From the NCBI GenBank assembly GCA_041658245.1, contig JBBAAM010000002.1, positions 110,084-174,083 of the forward strand: a DNA stretch of 64,000 nucleotides, given 5' to 3'. The translations under genes were made by a program, and so were the position numbers. This DNA is from Fen-1258 sp041658245 (lineage in GTDB: Bacteria > Bacteroidota > Ignavibacteria > Ignavibacteriales > Melioribacteraceae). Below are positions 1 to 8,815 of the stretch, piece after piece. Under the pieces are notes generated by a model. The model saw nothing but the letters and a program-made list of their open reading frames with translations, had not been told where the DNA came from and did not search any database. Every line of letters starts with the position of its first letter. Positions within the stretch are counted from its first letter, which is position 1.

Positions 1-1064
1 AATTGGCATATTTACCATATATAACACATTTGGTAAGAACCCCTTTGAACAAACATCACTTTTCATATTTAACAAGCGGATTTACAGCAGTCACAAATTC
101 TTTCATGCTTGAATTGATGGAAAGTTTGTCGGCCTATTTAAATTCAGGTACGTTCGTTAAAAAATTCAGTGAAAATTATTTTAACCGCCAAAATGTTGAA
201 GGTAAAAACCGCGATGTAATGCATTATCTCGATGGTGTAGCCGGACACAGCCGCACTCTTCAGAATGAAGCTTCGGCAAGAAGATTATTACGTAATATTA
301 TGGAAATTTATGAAGAAGAAAATCTGGTATATCTAAAAGATAGAGTTAACGAATTGATAAATTATTTTAGAACTCAATACCCCGGGAAAAAAGATATTGC
401 TTATGTACAAAAACTGAAAGGTATGCAAAGAGAATTTGAGAGCGAAATATTTTGGGGATACTATGGTTTTAGTGTTGAGGATGTTTCTCATTTACGACTC
501 GGTTTTTATCAAGGAGATATTTTTACCGAAGTGCCTGAAATTGATAGGGATGTATTACCGATTTTTGAATTAATGAAAAAGATTAAGCCAACAATTGTTA
601 CGGTAGCTTTTGATCCGGAAGGAAGCGGTCCCGATACACATTATAAAGTTATGCAGGCAATTGCAGAAGCATTGGAACTTTATGTAAAATATTCGGGTAA
701 TTCTAACATTAAAATTTGGGGCTATAGGAATGTTTGGTATCGGTTCCATCCGGCAGAAGCGAACATCTATGTGCCTGTAAGCTTAAACTCATTCGCAATT
801 CTTGAAAACCAATTTATGAAAAGCTTTAGCTCTCAAAAGGGAGCGAGTTTTCCAAGTTGGGAATATGATGGACCATTCAACCGGCTTGTACAAAAAATTC
901 AAGTTGAACAGTATAACGTATTAAGAGAATGTTTAGGGAAAGATTTTTTCTTAAAACATCCGCACCCGAGAATTAGAGCAGCTAAAGGAATTTTGTTCCT
1001 TAAAGAACTTAGTCTTGATGAGTTTTATACACATACGAGAGAGTTAAAAAAGGTTACGGAATAG
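1..1064 (+). CDS. Glucosamine-6-phosphate deaminase-like protein with PIG-L domain (3' part, 5' end outside window)
   Basis: The frame is open from the left edge and no start with a ribosome site is seen, so this is the C-terminal part of a longer protein. The visible residues 165-310 resemble a PIG-L/LmbE-type deacetylase segment: a LGFYQGDIF stretch, then FDPEGSGPDTHYKVM, which takes the place of the DPHGTH motif of that fold, then a WGYRNVW strand. Known: Bacteroidota carry a NagB-like protein of about 640 residues in which a glucosamine-6-phosphate deaminase domain is followed by a PIG-L domain, and this tail fits it. Inferred role: converting glucosamine-6-phosphate to fructose-6-phosphate and ammonia at the end of amino-sugar salvage. 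It converges on a minus-strand peptidoglycan-recycling run, which supports that job. The deaminase domain itself cannot be checked here. Confidence 0.6.
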   Translation, partial: LAYLPYITHLVRTPLNKHHFSYLTSGFTAVTNSFMLELMESLSAYLNSGTFVKKFSENYFNRQNVEGKNRDVMHYLDGVAGHSRTLQNEASARRLLRNIMEIYEEENLVYLKDRVNELINYFRTQYPGKKDIAYVQKLKGMQREFESEIFWGYYGFSVEDVSHLRLGFYQGDIFTEVPEIDRDVLPIFELMKKIKPTIVTVAFDPEGSGPDTHYKVMQAIAEALELYVKYSGNSNIKIWGYRNVWYRFHPAEANIYVPVSLNSFAILENQFMKSFSSQKGASFPSWEYDGPFNRLVQKIQVEQYNVLRECLGKDFFLKHPHPRIRAAKGILFLKELSLDEFYTHTRELKKVTE

Positions 1065-1070
1065 AAACAG

Positions 1071-1105
1071 AATATTTTTTAATTCCATTATTTGGAAAAA
1101 ATATT
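1071..1105. terminator. Possible bidirectional terminator between convergent genes
   Basis: AATATTTTTT at 1071-1080 is the exact inverse of AAAAAATATT at 1096-1105, with a 15-base spacer, between the ends of two convergent genes. The stem is only A-T pairs, so it is weak, but the T runs on both strands suit a bidirectional terminator. It reaches the first base of the epimerase stop codon. Confidence 0.35.
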
Positions 1106-2250
1106 TAGTGCGGTAAAACTTGAGATAATCCAATCCCGGGATTTTCAGTCAGCGTTATTTTACCATTAATAATTTTCGTTCCAATAAATGGATCGTTGTT
1201 TATAAGAAGATTACCGTCAAGATCTGCCCATTGTGTTTCCGGAGCTAATTGAGAAACTGCCGAAATACCGCACGATGTTTCAGTCATACAGCCCAACATT
1301 ATCTGCATACCCAAAGACTTTGCAAGAGTCAACATTTTATGTGCTTCTCTCAGACCTGTGCATTTCATCAGTTTAATATTAATGCCGGAATAAACTCCGT
1401 GGGCTTTTACTACATCGGGAATTCTTTGTACAGATTCGTCTCCAAATGTCGGAAGCGGGCTTTTTTCTGTTAGCCATGCCATATCATTTATCATTTCCTT
1501 AGGCATTGGCTGTTCAATATACTTCACATTTTTTTCTTTTAACCAATTAATCATATCCAAAGCAAAGAATTTATCTTTCCATCCTTGGTTAACATCAACT
1601 GTAATCGGTTTATCAGTAACTGAACGGATTGTGTTTATCATTTCTTTGTCGGTTTCGCGACCCAGTTTTACCTTTAGGATTTTATATTCTTCCGCTTCTT
1701 TTACTTTTTGTTTAACAACCTCACTTGTATCAATACCGATTGTAAATGAAGTGTATGGCGTTTTATCTTTATTGAAGCCCCATATCTTATACCATGGTTT
1801 TCCAATTAATTTTCCAACAAGATCATGAAGTGCAATATCAACAGAAGCTTTTGCAGCCGGATTTAATGCATCAACACTATCAACATATTCCAATATGCTT
1901 TCCATCTCAAACGGATCTTTGAATTGAGAGAGATCTACTTTAGATAAAAACTTTGATGCTGTTTCATGAGACTCCCCTAAATAAGGAGGCATTGAAGCTT
2001 CACCGTATCCAGTTATTCCTTCATAGTCTATTTGAGTCAGCATTACCGGTGTTGTTGTTCGGGAACTTGTTGCTAATGTAAAAACATGTTTTAATTGCAG
2101 AGTGTAAGGTTTAAATGTTAGTTTCATGTTAGAATTCTTTTTTATGATTTTAATATTTTTTGAAAAAATATTTGTATTTAATCCGCTTGTTAATAACGCT
2201 CCACCAATTAATCCGGAGTTAACTATAAAATCTCGACGATTTTGTTTCAT
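1105..2250 (-). CDS. Tat-exported dipeptide epimerase (L-Ala-D/L-Glu epimerase family)
   Basis: Enolase-superfamily enzyme expected to epimerise L-Ala-D-Glu, a product of murein tripeptide breakdown, to L-Ala-L-Glu. Visible signature residues: the K-V-K pair (K193, K195) that carries catalytic lysines, metal ligands D219 (in TVDVNQGW), E246 (in IEQPMP) and D271 (in GDES), and the opposite-face lysine near K293 (NIKLMK). The first 30 residues hold a twin-arginine signal (NRRDFIVNSG followed by a hydrophobic stretch), so it is probably exported folded, which is unusual because the E. coli and B. subtilis enzymes are cytoplasmic. Its ATG overlaps the stop of the upstream NlpC/P60 gene by one base (TAATG), suggesting translational coupling, and that enzyme would make its substrate. 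Substrate specificity within the family cannot be proven from motifs. Confidence 0.8.
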   Translation of the reverse strand: MKQNRRDFIVNSGLIGGALLTSGLNTNIFSKNIKIIKKNSNMKLTFKPYTLQLKHVFTLATSSRTTTPVMLTQIDYEGITGYGEASMPPYLGESHETASKFLSKVDLSQFKDPFEMESILEYVDSVDALNPAAKASVDIALHDLVGKLIGKPWYKIWGFNKDKTPYTSFTIGIDTSEVVKQKVKEAEEYKILKVKLGRETDKEMINTIRSVTDKPITVDVNQGWKDKFFALDMINWLKEKNVKYIEQPMPKEMINDMAWLTEKSPLPTFGDESVQRIPDVVKAHGVYSGINIKLMKCTGLREAHKMLTLAKSLGMQIMLGCMTETSCGISAVSQLAPETQWADLDGNLLINNDPFIGTKIINGKITLTENPGIGLSQVLPH

Positions 2251-3446
2251 TAAATATCTCCCAGATAAAATTTATTTTTCTTTATTGAGAAGACTCCGTT
2301 TTTGTCTATTGAATTCAGAATTCTTTTGGCTCGAATAAAATGATCCAGACGAAACTCACTGAAATCTGCCGCGTTTTTATCAAGTGAATTAATTTTTACT
2401 CTGCCGGAAGCATGGATAAATTTTAAATCACCAATGCATATTCCAACATGAGTAACTCTTTCTTTAGTAGAATCTGTTGCATGGAAACCGAAAAACAATA
2501 AATCACCGGGATGCAAATTATCAAATCCGTTTTGCGTATCCACCAAAATACCAGTGTTTACTTGCTGCGAGGCATCTCGTGGAAGTACAATTCCATTTAA
2601 AAAATAAACTGTTTTTGTAAAACCGCTGCAATCCATTCCTTTAGCCGAAGTTCCGCCCCATAAATATGGAATTCCCATAAACAGTTGTGAAGTCGAAACA
2701 ATATCAGTTTCAGTCGGATTATTTTTATTCAACCATGTAATAAAATTTTCGCAATTATTCTTTTCTATGAAGGCAATTCTTCCATCGGGGTATTTAACTT
2801 TGTAAAATTTATTTTCCACACCGAGGTTAATTAAAATATTTCCTGCTGTTAAGTCTGAAACCCGAAGTGATATTTCAGTTGGTTCGGAAAAAGAAAAACC
2901 ATATTCTTTAGTGTAAATAACTTTTTCCGAATTCAACCATTCATCCAATTGAGCTTTATTCATTGGTGTAATACCGTCTTCATCTACCCATGAAATATAA
3001 TTATCTGGTGTCTGAATTAGATAAAAACCTGAAGCTTTTTTGTAAACTTTGACTGGTGTCCCGAGTAGTGCCTGTGTTGCTAATTCTGCAGCGTGATCTG
3101 GAGTTGACCTGACATTCGCGACGGATATGTTAACGAGACCATATATTTTGTCGCCGAGATTTTGTTCGGGTAACGAATGGATTTCATCGGTAAAATTCAG
3201 ATTAAGGTTCTTTAGTTTATTCAGCAAATCATGTTTTGCTTCCGGAATATTTGTTTCACCCGATAAAATAAAAATGTTCGCGCTATCCATAGCAGATACA
3301 TTAAAAATTGCTAATCTTTTATCCGGGGCATATTTGGTTTTTATCACTTCGATGATTTTAGTAACTGGAGTCACTTTCACTTCCTGAGCATGTAAATGAA
3401 TACACGAGATTAAAAAAAATAAAAAAATGATTAATGTTTTTTTCAT
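2250..3446 (-). CDS. Secreted NlpC/P60 peptidase with SH3 domains (gamma-D-Glu-diamino acid endopeptidase type)
   Basis: A 20-residue signal peptide ending at HAQ precedes a middle region with bacterial SH3-like segments (VNVRSTPDHAAELA near residue 115; a second near 200) and a C-terminal NlpC/P60 cysteine peptidase domain. The catalytic Cys273 lies in GMDCSGF, preceded by the typical YLWGG; His333 is in THVGICIG and a further polar His345 in FIHASG. This layout matches the YkfC-like family that cuts the bond between gamma-D-Glu and the diamino acid in free murein peptides and releases L-Ala-D-Glu. The epimerase that would use that dipeptide starts within the stop codon of this gene. Export of both suggests that peptide processing happens in the periplasm. 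Confidence 0.85.
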   Translation of the reverse strand: MKKTLIIFLFFLISCIHLHAQEVKVTPVTKIIEVIKTKYAPDKRLAIFNVSAMDSANIFILSGETNIPEAKHDLLNKLKNLNLNFTDEIHSLPEQNLGDKIYGLVNISVANVRSTPDHAAELATQALLGTPVKVYKKASGFYLIQTPDNYISWVDEDGITPMNKAQLDEWLNSEKVIYTKEYGFSFSEPTEISLRVSDLTAGNILINLGVENKFYKVKYPDGRIAFIEKNNCENFITWLNKNNPTETDIVSTSQLFMGIPYLWGGTSAKGMDCSGFTKTVYFLNGIVLPRDASQQVNTGILVDTQNGFDNLHPGDLLFFGFHATDSTKERVTHVGICIGDLKFIHASGRVKINSLDKNAADFSEFRLDHFIRAKRILNSIDKNGVFSIKKNKFYLGDI

Positions 3447-3467
3447 AATTATCTCAAAATATTTTAA

Positions 3468-4982
3468 TTAAGCTAATTTCTTTTTAGCGAATTCAGGATC
3501 AATTTTCACCAAAGCTGCAACAATAAATCCAGGGATGGTAGAGATTATTACCCATAAAAAGAAATTCTGGTATCCAAACTGTTCTTGTAAAGTACCGCTG
3601 GGCATTCCGGATAGCATCATTCCTAAAGCCATAATTCCGGTACAGATTGCAAAGTGTGCTGTTTTATGTTCTCCTTGAGAAATCATAATCATAAACATCA
3701 TATATGCAGTAAAACCAAAACCGTAACCAAATTGTTCAAAGGCAACTGCAAGGTTTATTAATAAAAAATTGGTTGGTTGATATTGTGAAAGATAAACAAA
3801 AGCAAGATCGGGCGTATGCATTATGAATACCATTGGCCATAACCACCACCTCAATCCCTTTTTGGAAATCACATATCCTCCGATTAAACCTCCAATGGTA
3901 AGCGCAATTATACCAACTGTTCCATAAACGATTCCCACTTCCGAAGTTGTAAGTCCAAGTCCACCTTTTATTCTTGGGTCAAGTAGAAATGGTTGAACAA
4001 GTTTAACAAGTTGAGCCTCTGCAAAACGGAAGAAAAAAAGGAAAGCAAGAATATTCCAAATGTCCTTCTTCTGCATAAATATTACAAAAGCTTTTAGAAA
4101 TTCTATGAATGGCAGTAATATTTCATTTTTATTTTCCGACTTTTCAAATTTTTCAACATAAGTTGCAATATAAGTTCTGACCAGAATTACAAAAATTATT
4201 ACTAAAAGAATTGTTGATATAATTGTTTTCCATGGCGTTACAACTCCAAACAAAGAAAGAATGAAGCTAATAAGAAAAAAAGCTAAACAAAAAATACCAG
4301 CAAATAGAATAAATCCACCAAATAAAAGACCAATTTGAGAACCATTCATTTTTTTATCTTTCATAGTTCCTTTGTCTTCAAGTGGATATGCAAGAATAAA
4401 TTTATGATAAACAAATAGAAGTATGAATATTATTCCGGCTATAATAAATACAATTGACCATGCATTCTTAATACCCATCGTAGGAGCTAATTGACCTGCA
4501 ATAACTACTAGTAATCCCGAACCAACTATAGTAGCAATCCGATAAAAAGTTGAACGAACCCCGACAAATGCAGCTTGCTGGTGTTGTTCAAGACTAAGCA
4601 TATAAAACCCATCGGCTGCGATATCATGAGTTGAAGATGCAAATGCCATCAAAGCAAAAACAATTAAAGTCAGACTCCAAAACATCGTAGTTTGTAAGCT
4701 TAAAGTAATCCCAAATAATGTAATAGCAATAATAAGCTGCATAATTATTATCCAGAATCTTTTAGTTTTAAACATATCTATGAAAGGACCCCATGCAAAT
4801 TTTAAAACCCATGGGAAGTAAAGTAGACTTGTGAAAAATGTAATATCGGCATTAGGAAAACCTAAGTTCTTATACATAATAGTTGAAACAGACATTACCA
4901 TTACATACGGTATTGCTTCGGTAAAATATAAAGATGGCACCCACGCCCATGGATTTCTGCTTGTTGGTTTTTGCTTCGTCAT
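3468..4982 (-). CDS. ampG: AmpG-like muropeptide permease (MFS transporter)
   Basis: A 504-residue major-facilitator protein with about twelve hydrophobic segments. The opening (NPWAWVPSLYFTEAIPYVMV), the segment following it (FPWVLKFAWGPFID) and a HDIAADGFYM motif near residue 120 are typical of the AmpG family, which imports N-acetylglucosaminyl-anhydro-MurNAc peptides or sugars from the periplasm into the cytoplasm. A charged cytoplasmic loop lies near residue 205-215. It stands 21 bases upstream of the NlpC/P60 gene and 39 bases downstream of a sugar kinase gene, all on the minus strand, so one transcript is likely. The exact substrate may be a disaccharide or free sugar, since murein peptides seem to be removed outside the cytoplasm by the exported enzymes beside it. 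Confidence 0.78.
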   Translation of the reverse strand: MTKQKPTSRNPWAWVPSLYFTEAIPYVMVMSVSTIMYKNLGFPNADITFFTSLLYFPWVLKFAWGPFIDMFKTKRFWIIIMQLIIAITLFGITLSLQTTMFWSLTLIVFALMAFASSTHDIAADGFYMLSLEQHQQAAFVGVRSTFYRIATIVGSGLLVVIAGQLAPTMGIKNAWSIVFIIAGIIFILLFVYHKFILAYPLEDKGTMKDKKMNGSQIGLLFGGFILFAGIFCLAFFLISFILSLFGVVTPWKTIISTILLVIIFVILVRTYIATYVEKFEKSENKNEILLPFIEFLKAFVIFMQKKDIWNILAFLFFFRFAEAQLVKLVQPFLLDPRIKGGLGLTTSEVGIVYGTVGIIALTIGGLIGGYVISKKGLRWWLWPMVFIMHTPDLAFVYLSQYQPTNFLLINLAVAFEQFGYGFGFTAYMMFMIMISQGEHKTAHFAICTGIMALGMMLSGMPSGTLQEQFGYQNFFLWVIISTIPGFIVAALVKIDPEFAKKKLA

Positions 4983-5021
4983 TAAAATTTTCTCCGAGAT
5001 TATTTCACTAAGATTTCTACA

Positions 5022-5945
5022 TTATAACATATTTTTCGCCATGAAAGCCGCTCCAATTTCCGGAGGATTTTCAGCCGATACAATTTTTACGTTTGGTAAT
5101 TGAACCTCAATTTTTTTCTTAAACATTGCAGAATAATAATTATCAGTTGCAATTGTTCCTCCCATTAAACATAATTTTAGTGTTTCTTCACAAATCATAT
5201 TATTAATTGATTTGACATGTAGTAATAGCTCATCTGATTCTTCTTCCAAAATTCTATTTGCAATTTTATCTCCATTTTGAGCTGCCTCAATTACTTTTGG
5301 AGCGAATGAAGCGGTGTCAAAATTATTTCTGTACACTTCAGTTATTAATTGAGATGAATCTGTAATTCCGAAATCGCGTATTAAGAGTTCAGTTAATAAA
5401 GTTTTGTCACCTCTTCCATCGAATTGTTTAGCGACTTGGTTTAATCCACGTCTGCCGATTGTGTTTCCGCTACCTTCATCACCAATTAATCTTCCAAATC
5501 CACCAACACGGTGTATTTTGTGGTTTCTATCTTTTCCGAAAATCACGGATCCTGTTCCTGCAATTAACAATAAACCTATTCCACTAGAAAAAGCACCTTC
5601 TAGAGCAATTCGTGCGTCACTATCTACGTTAAACGATTTGAATGAATAACCTTTTGACTGAGCATATTGTATAAAATCGGCTTTTAATTTTTCAGCATCA
5701 CTCTGTCTGCCGGCTCCAGTAGTGCCGATCAATATTGAAGCGACATCACCCAGTGAAATCTTCAAGTATGTTATTGATTCGTGGATCAAAGAAAAAATAG
5801 TCTCGGATACTTGTTGAGTTCCTATTAAAAGAAAATTGGATGGACCTCCTTGGCATGTATACAAAGGAATCAAATTAAAATCGGTTATTATACATTTTGT
5901 TTTTGTCCCGCCACCATCTAAACCGATTAAGTATTTCTTTTCCAT
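5022..5945 (-). CDS. BadF/BadG-type ATPase, N-acetylglucosamine/N-acetylmuramic acid kinase family
   Basis: An ASKHA-fold sugar kinase of 307 residues. The phosphate-1 loop is LIGLDGGGTKTK at residues 6-17; the second phosphate/adenosine elements include GTTGAGR near residue 74, IAGTGS near 130 and GGFGRLIGDEGSG near 147, a pattern of eukaryotic NagK-like and bacterial MurK/NagK enzymes. Likely reaction: ATP-dependent 6-phosphorylation of GlcNAc (or MurNAc) released from wall fragments, which then feeds deacetylation and the NagB-like deaminase whose tail lies at the window start. It sits between the AmpG-like permease and the amidase gene in one orientation. The choice between GlcNAc and MurNAc cannot be read from the sequence. 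Confidence 0.78.
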   Translation of the reverse strand: MEKKYLIGLDGGGTKTKCIITDFNLIPLYTCQGGPSNFLLIGTQQVSETIFSLIHESITYLKISLGDVASILIGTTGAGRQSDAEKLKADFIQYAQSKGYSFKSFNVDSDARIALEGAFSSGIGLLLIAGTGSVIFGKDRNHKIHRVGGFGRLIGDEGSGNTIGRRGLNQVAKQFDGRGDKTLLTELLIRDFGITDSSQLITEVYRNNFDTASFAPKVIEAAQNGDKIANRILEEESDELLLHVKSINNMICEETLKLCLMGGTIATDNYYSAMFKKKIEVQLPNVKIVSAENPPEIGAAFMAKNML

Positions 5946-5991
5946 TTTTTCTCTACCGCAGAAATGATAAAAAGGTTACTAATTTTTCAGA

Positions 5992-8679
5992 TCAATCCTT
6001 CATGAACTTTAAATAATCAAGAATACCATTATAAATTTTTTCAGCCATTTGCTGACGGAAATTATCATCATATAGTTTTTCTTCATCTTCAGCATGCGAC
6101 ATAAAAGCCTGTTCTACTAATATAGCTGGTATATCAGACATTCTTGTAACACGGTAATTGAATGATCCAACAGAACCGAAAGGTTTGAGATCTAATTCTA
6201 TTAATCTATGGTAAATTTTTTCTGCTAACGGTGCCCAGAATGGATTATGATAGAAAGTACAAGTGCCAGATGTTCCTAAAAATTCATTTGTCGGTTCACT
6301 TGAATTTGCGTGGATACTTAAATGAATGTTTGCATCAGAATTTGTTACGAGATCTCTTTTTTCAATAAGAGTCATATCTTTGTCTGAATCTCTAACTTGC
6401 AATACTTCTGCACCATATTTCCTTAAAAGAGACTCAAGCATTTTGCATAGTTTCAAATTAATTTCTTTCTCTTTTAATCCGGATAATCCAACTGCACCAA
6501 GGTTACTTCCTCCATGTCCGGCTTCGAGAGAAAACTTTATTCCCTTCAATGGTAAATTGGTTTCTAAATTATAAGTCGGGGGATATTTTATTCTAAAAAT
6601 TAATTCCTTTCCGTTTTGCTTTAAATCGTAACCCCAAATTTTTGATGTATTTAGATTAACATAAATTTTATAAGTCTCTTTAGATGTTTGCTGCCATGTA
6701 ATTTTATCAACATAACGAAGATTATTTCTATGAATAATCCAAGTGCTGCTTGTTTTTACACCATATAAATTAATGATAATTCTTTTCTGCCCAGGATCTG
6801 GATAAATATCGTATGGTACGCTTTCCAAATATGGTATTTTAATAATATCGGCAGAATCCGTAGGATAACTTGAAATTGGATTAATAAAATAGCTGGGAAT
6901 TATTGAAGTGGCCGGAAGCTCTTTAACAAATTCGCGATTAATATATCCTTCCTCACTGTCACTCAAATGTACTCTATAATTTTCTCCAAAAATCCCGTTT
7001 GATTTTAAAATTACGTTTTTCGGAAGTTCGCTTCTTACCGGAGCGCCTAATCTTATAGGTGCTAATGTGAATGTTAAAATGGAATTATCTGAAATGGTTG
7101 TTAATGTTGGAAAATCAGAATAATCTTTAACTGATAAATTAAGATTAAGAATTTTCTCAACTGAATTTTGAGTGGAATTATTTTCAATTGCTTTCAAGAT
7201 TAATTTGATGCTGTACTTTTGATCATGCGAGAAATTTTTCAAAGGTATTTGAATTTTATATTGACTTGACCCGCTGTAATCAGTTCTAAAACATTCAAAG
7301 GTAAAACCACCCGGAATTATTTCAACAAATCCTTTCTGAGATTTTGTACCGTTGAATGAAACTGTTAAATAATCTTCTGGCATAAGGGTAATATTTTCTA
7401 CTGGCTCTATTGAATTATCATTGATCGCCAATTTCAAATCCATAGTAGATGGATCTTTTTTCTGAAATAAAACCCGATCTTCATAAATGACCGTTTCACC
7501 GTTATCTTCCTTTACTTCTGCTCTTAATTTGTTCAATCCATCTTTCAATTTTATCTTTTTGAAGAAGATACCTGTTTTATAAATTTTCACTGAATCGTTA
7601 TTAATAAACACTTTAGAAGGATATTTAGTTTTGCAAAGTAAATTGTAGAAGTCATTACTTGTAATATTAGCAAAAGGTCTTCTGAACTCAACCCAGGTTT
7701 CGTAACGGCTAACTGTGTTGTCTTTCTTTAATAAATAATTGTATGGAATTACCCAATCACTTGTTGAAATGTTGTAAATATTATTCCCGATTTTCAGTTT
7801 AAGAGAATCGCTTTTACCCGTTAATATAAAACTTAGCTTCTTACCATGATTAATTTGCTTGGTCTTATTTTCGTTTAATATAATAGCATCAGTATCATTT
7901 TTATCAATAACTTCCGAAAGATTTAATGTAATAAAATGATCTGGTGAAAATCTTTTCAAATAATTTTTAAGAATTTTTTCATTTTCGTTGACAGTTATGA
8001 ACTTATTGTATTTAATCAAATAACCCAATTCATCATCAAATAAAAAATCTATTATTCCTTTTTCCACGTATTTGTCTACCAATTGCGTTTCAGCGTCACT
8101 TAATTTACTTGAAATAGAAACAATCAAAAAAGGTTTTAACATCATACATTCTACAACAATATCTTCGAATAGATCATTATCATCTTTTGAAGAAAGATTA
8201 ATTCCGCTAAAATAAAATCCGTCGAACTCGCAGTTTTTAACAAGCATATTAATATTATTTTTAATGATCATATTTCGGAAGGGTGGAAAGGTTGATCTAT
8301 TCAATTCGCTGAAATTAATTTCAATAAAAAAATCAAGTCCATTGCTATGTGCAAGATCTCCTGCAAACCGAAGAATATTTATAAATGTTAATTCTGCAAT
8401 TGAAGAAGTTAATAGCGATTTGGAAAGGTTGTTCGCATTAAATATAACAGCATCAAAATTTTGTTTTGCTGCTGCTGTAATTCCATCCGCAATTTTATTT
8501 TTGATTGTGTCGGATTCGGTTAAATTCTCGTTTTCAAAATTCAGAAATAGAATTTTATCTTTATAATATTGGAAGGATTTCGATTTGGTTACTGTCTCTT
8601 TCTTTGCAACGTCAACGATAGTAGAACATGCGGTTGCGAGCATAATAATTAATGCAAAATAACCTAAATGTTTTTTCAT
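5992..8679 (-). CDS. N-acetylmuramoyl-L-alanine amidase lipoprotein with N-terminal barrel-like domain
   Basis: The start was placed at 8679, not the longer ATG at 8727, because GGAGA lies directly upstream and a lipoprotein signal (MKKHLGYFALIIMLATAC) follows. The last 200 residues are an Amidase_3 zinc domain: EAGHGGSNLGAVG with the first His, the Glu in LKEKEIN, the second His in SIHANSS and the catalytic Glu in ILVEQAFMSH. It should cleave the MurNAc-L-Ala bond and free stem peptides. The middle is low-similarity beta-rich sequence. The first 300 residues resemble a decayed copy of the GHL10 barrel of the next gene: NFDAVIFNANN, AHSNGLDFFIEIN and FDGFYFSGIN match its NAVIFQARP, AHKRGLELHVWLN and DGIHFDDYF, but the acidic DD pair is lost. 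At 895 residues it is far longer than usual amidases. Confidence 0.82.
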   Translation of the reverse strand: MKKHLGYFALIIMLATACSTIVDVAKKETVTKSKSFQYYKDKILFLNFENENLTESDTIKNKIADGITAAAKQNFDAVIFNANNLSKSLLTSSIAELTFINILRFAGDLAHSNGLDFFIEINFSELNRSTFPPFRNMIIKNNINMLVKNCEFDGFYFSGINLSSKDDNDLFEDIVVECMMLKPFLIVSISSKLSDAETQLVDKYVEKGIIDFLFDDELGYLIKYNKFITVNENEKILKNYLKRFSPDHFITLNLSEVIDKNDTDAIILNENKTKQINHGKKLSFILTGKSDSLKLKIGNNIYNISTSDWVIPYNYLLKKDNTVSRYETWVEFRRPFANITSNDFYNLLCKTKYPSKVFINNDSVKIYKTGIFFKKIKLKDGLNKLRAEVKEDNGETVIYEDRVLFQKKDPSTMDLKLAINDNSIEPVENITLMPEDYLTVSFNGTKSQKGFVEIIPGGFTFECFRTDYSGSSQYKIQIPLKNFSHDQKYSIKLILKAIENNSTQNSVEKILNLNLSVKDYSDFPTLTTISDNSILTFTLAPIRLGAPVRSELPKNVILKSNGIFGENYRVHLSDSEEGYINREFVKELPATSIIPSYFINPISSYPTDSADIIKIPYLESVPYDIYPDPGQKRIIINLYGVKTSSTWIIHRNNLRYVDKITWQQTSKETYKIYVNLNTSKIWGYDLKQNGKELIFRIKYPPTYNLETNLPLKGIKFSLEAGHGGSNLGAVGLSGLKEKEINLKLCKMLESLLRKYGAEVLQVRDSDKDMTLIEKRDLVTNSDANIHLSIHANSSEPTNEFLGTSGTCTFYHNPFWAPLAEKIYHRLIELDLKPFGSVGSFNYRVTRMSDIPAILVEQAFMSHAEDEEKLYDDNFRQQMAEKIYNGILDYLKFMKD

Positions 8680-8815
8680 TTTGTCTCCAAAAGATATTAA
8701 GGCATCTGAAAAATCAAATTTGTCCAAGTATTATATATATGATAATACTTTTTACAATATTTAGAAACAAAGAATGTTATTACTGAAATTCAAACAACTT
8801 AATGGAAATCGTATG

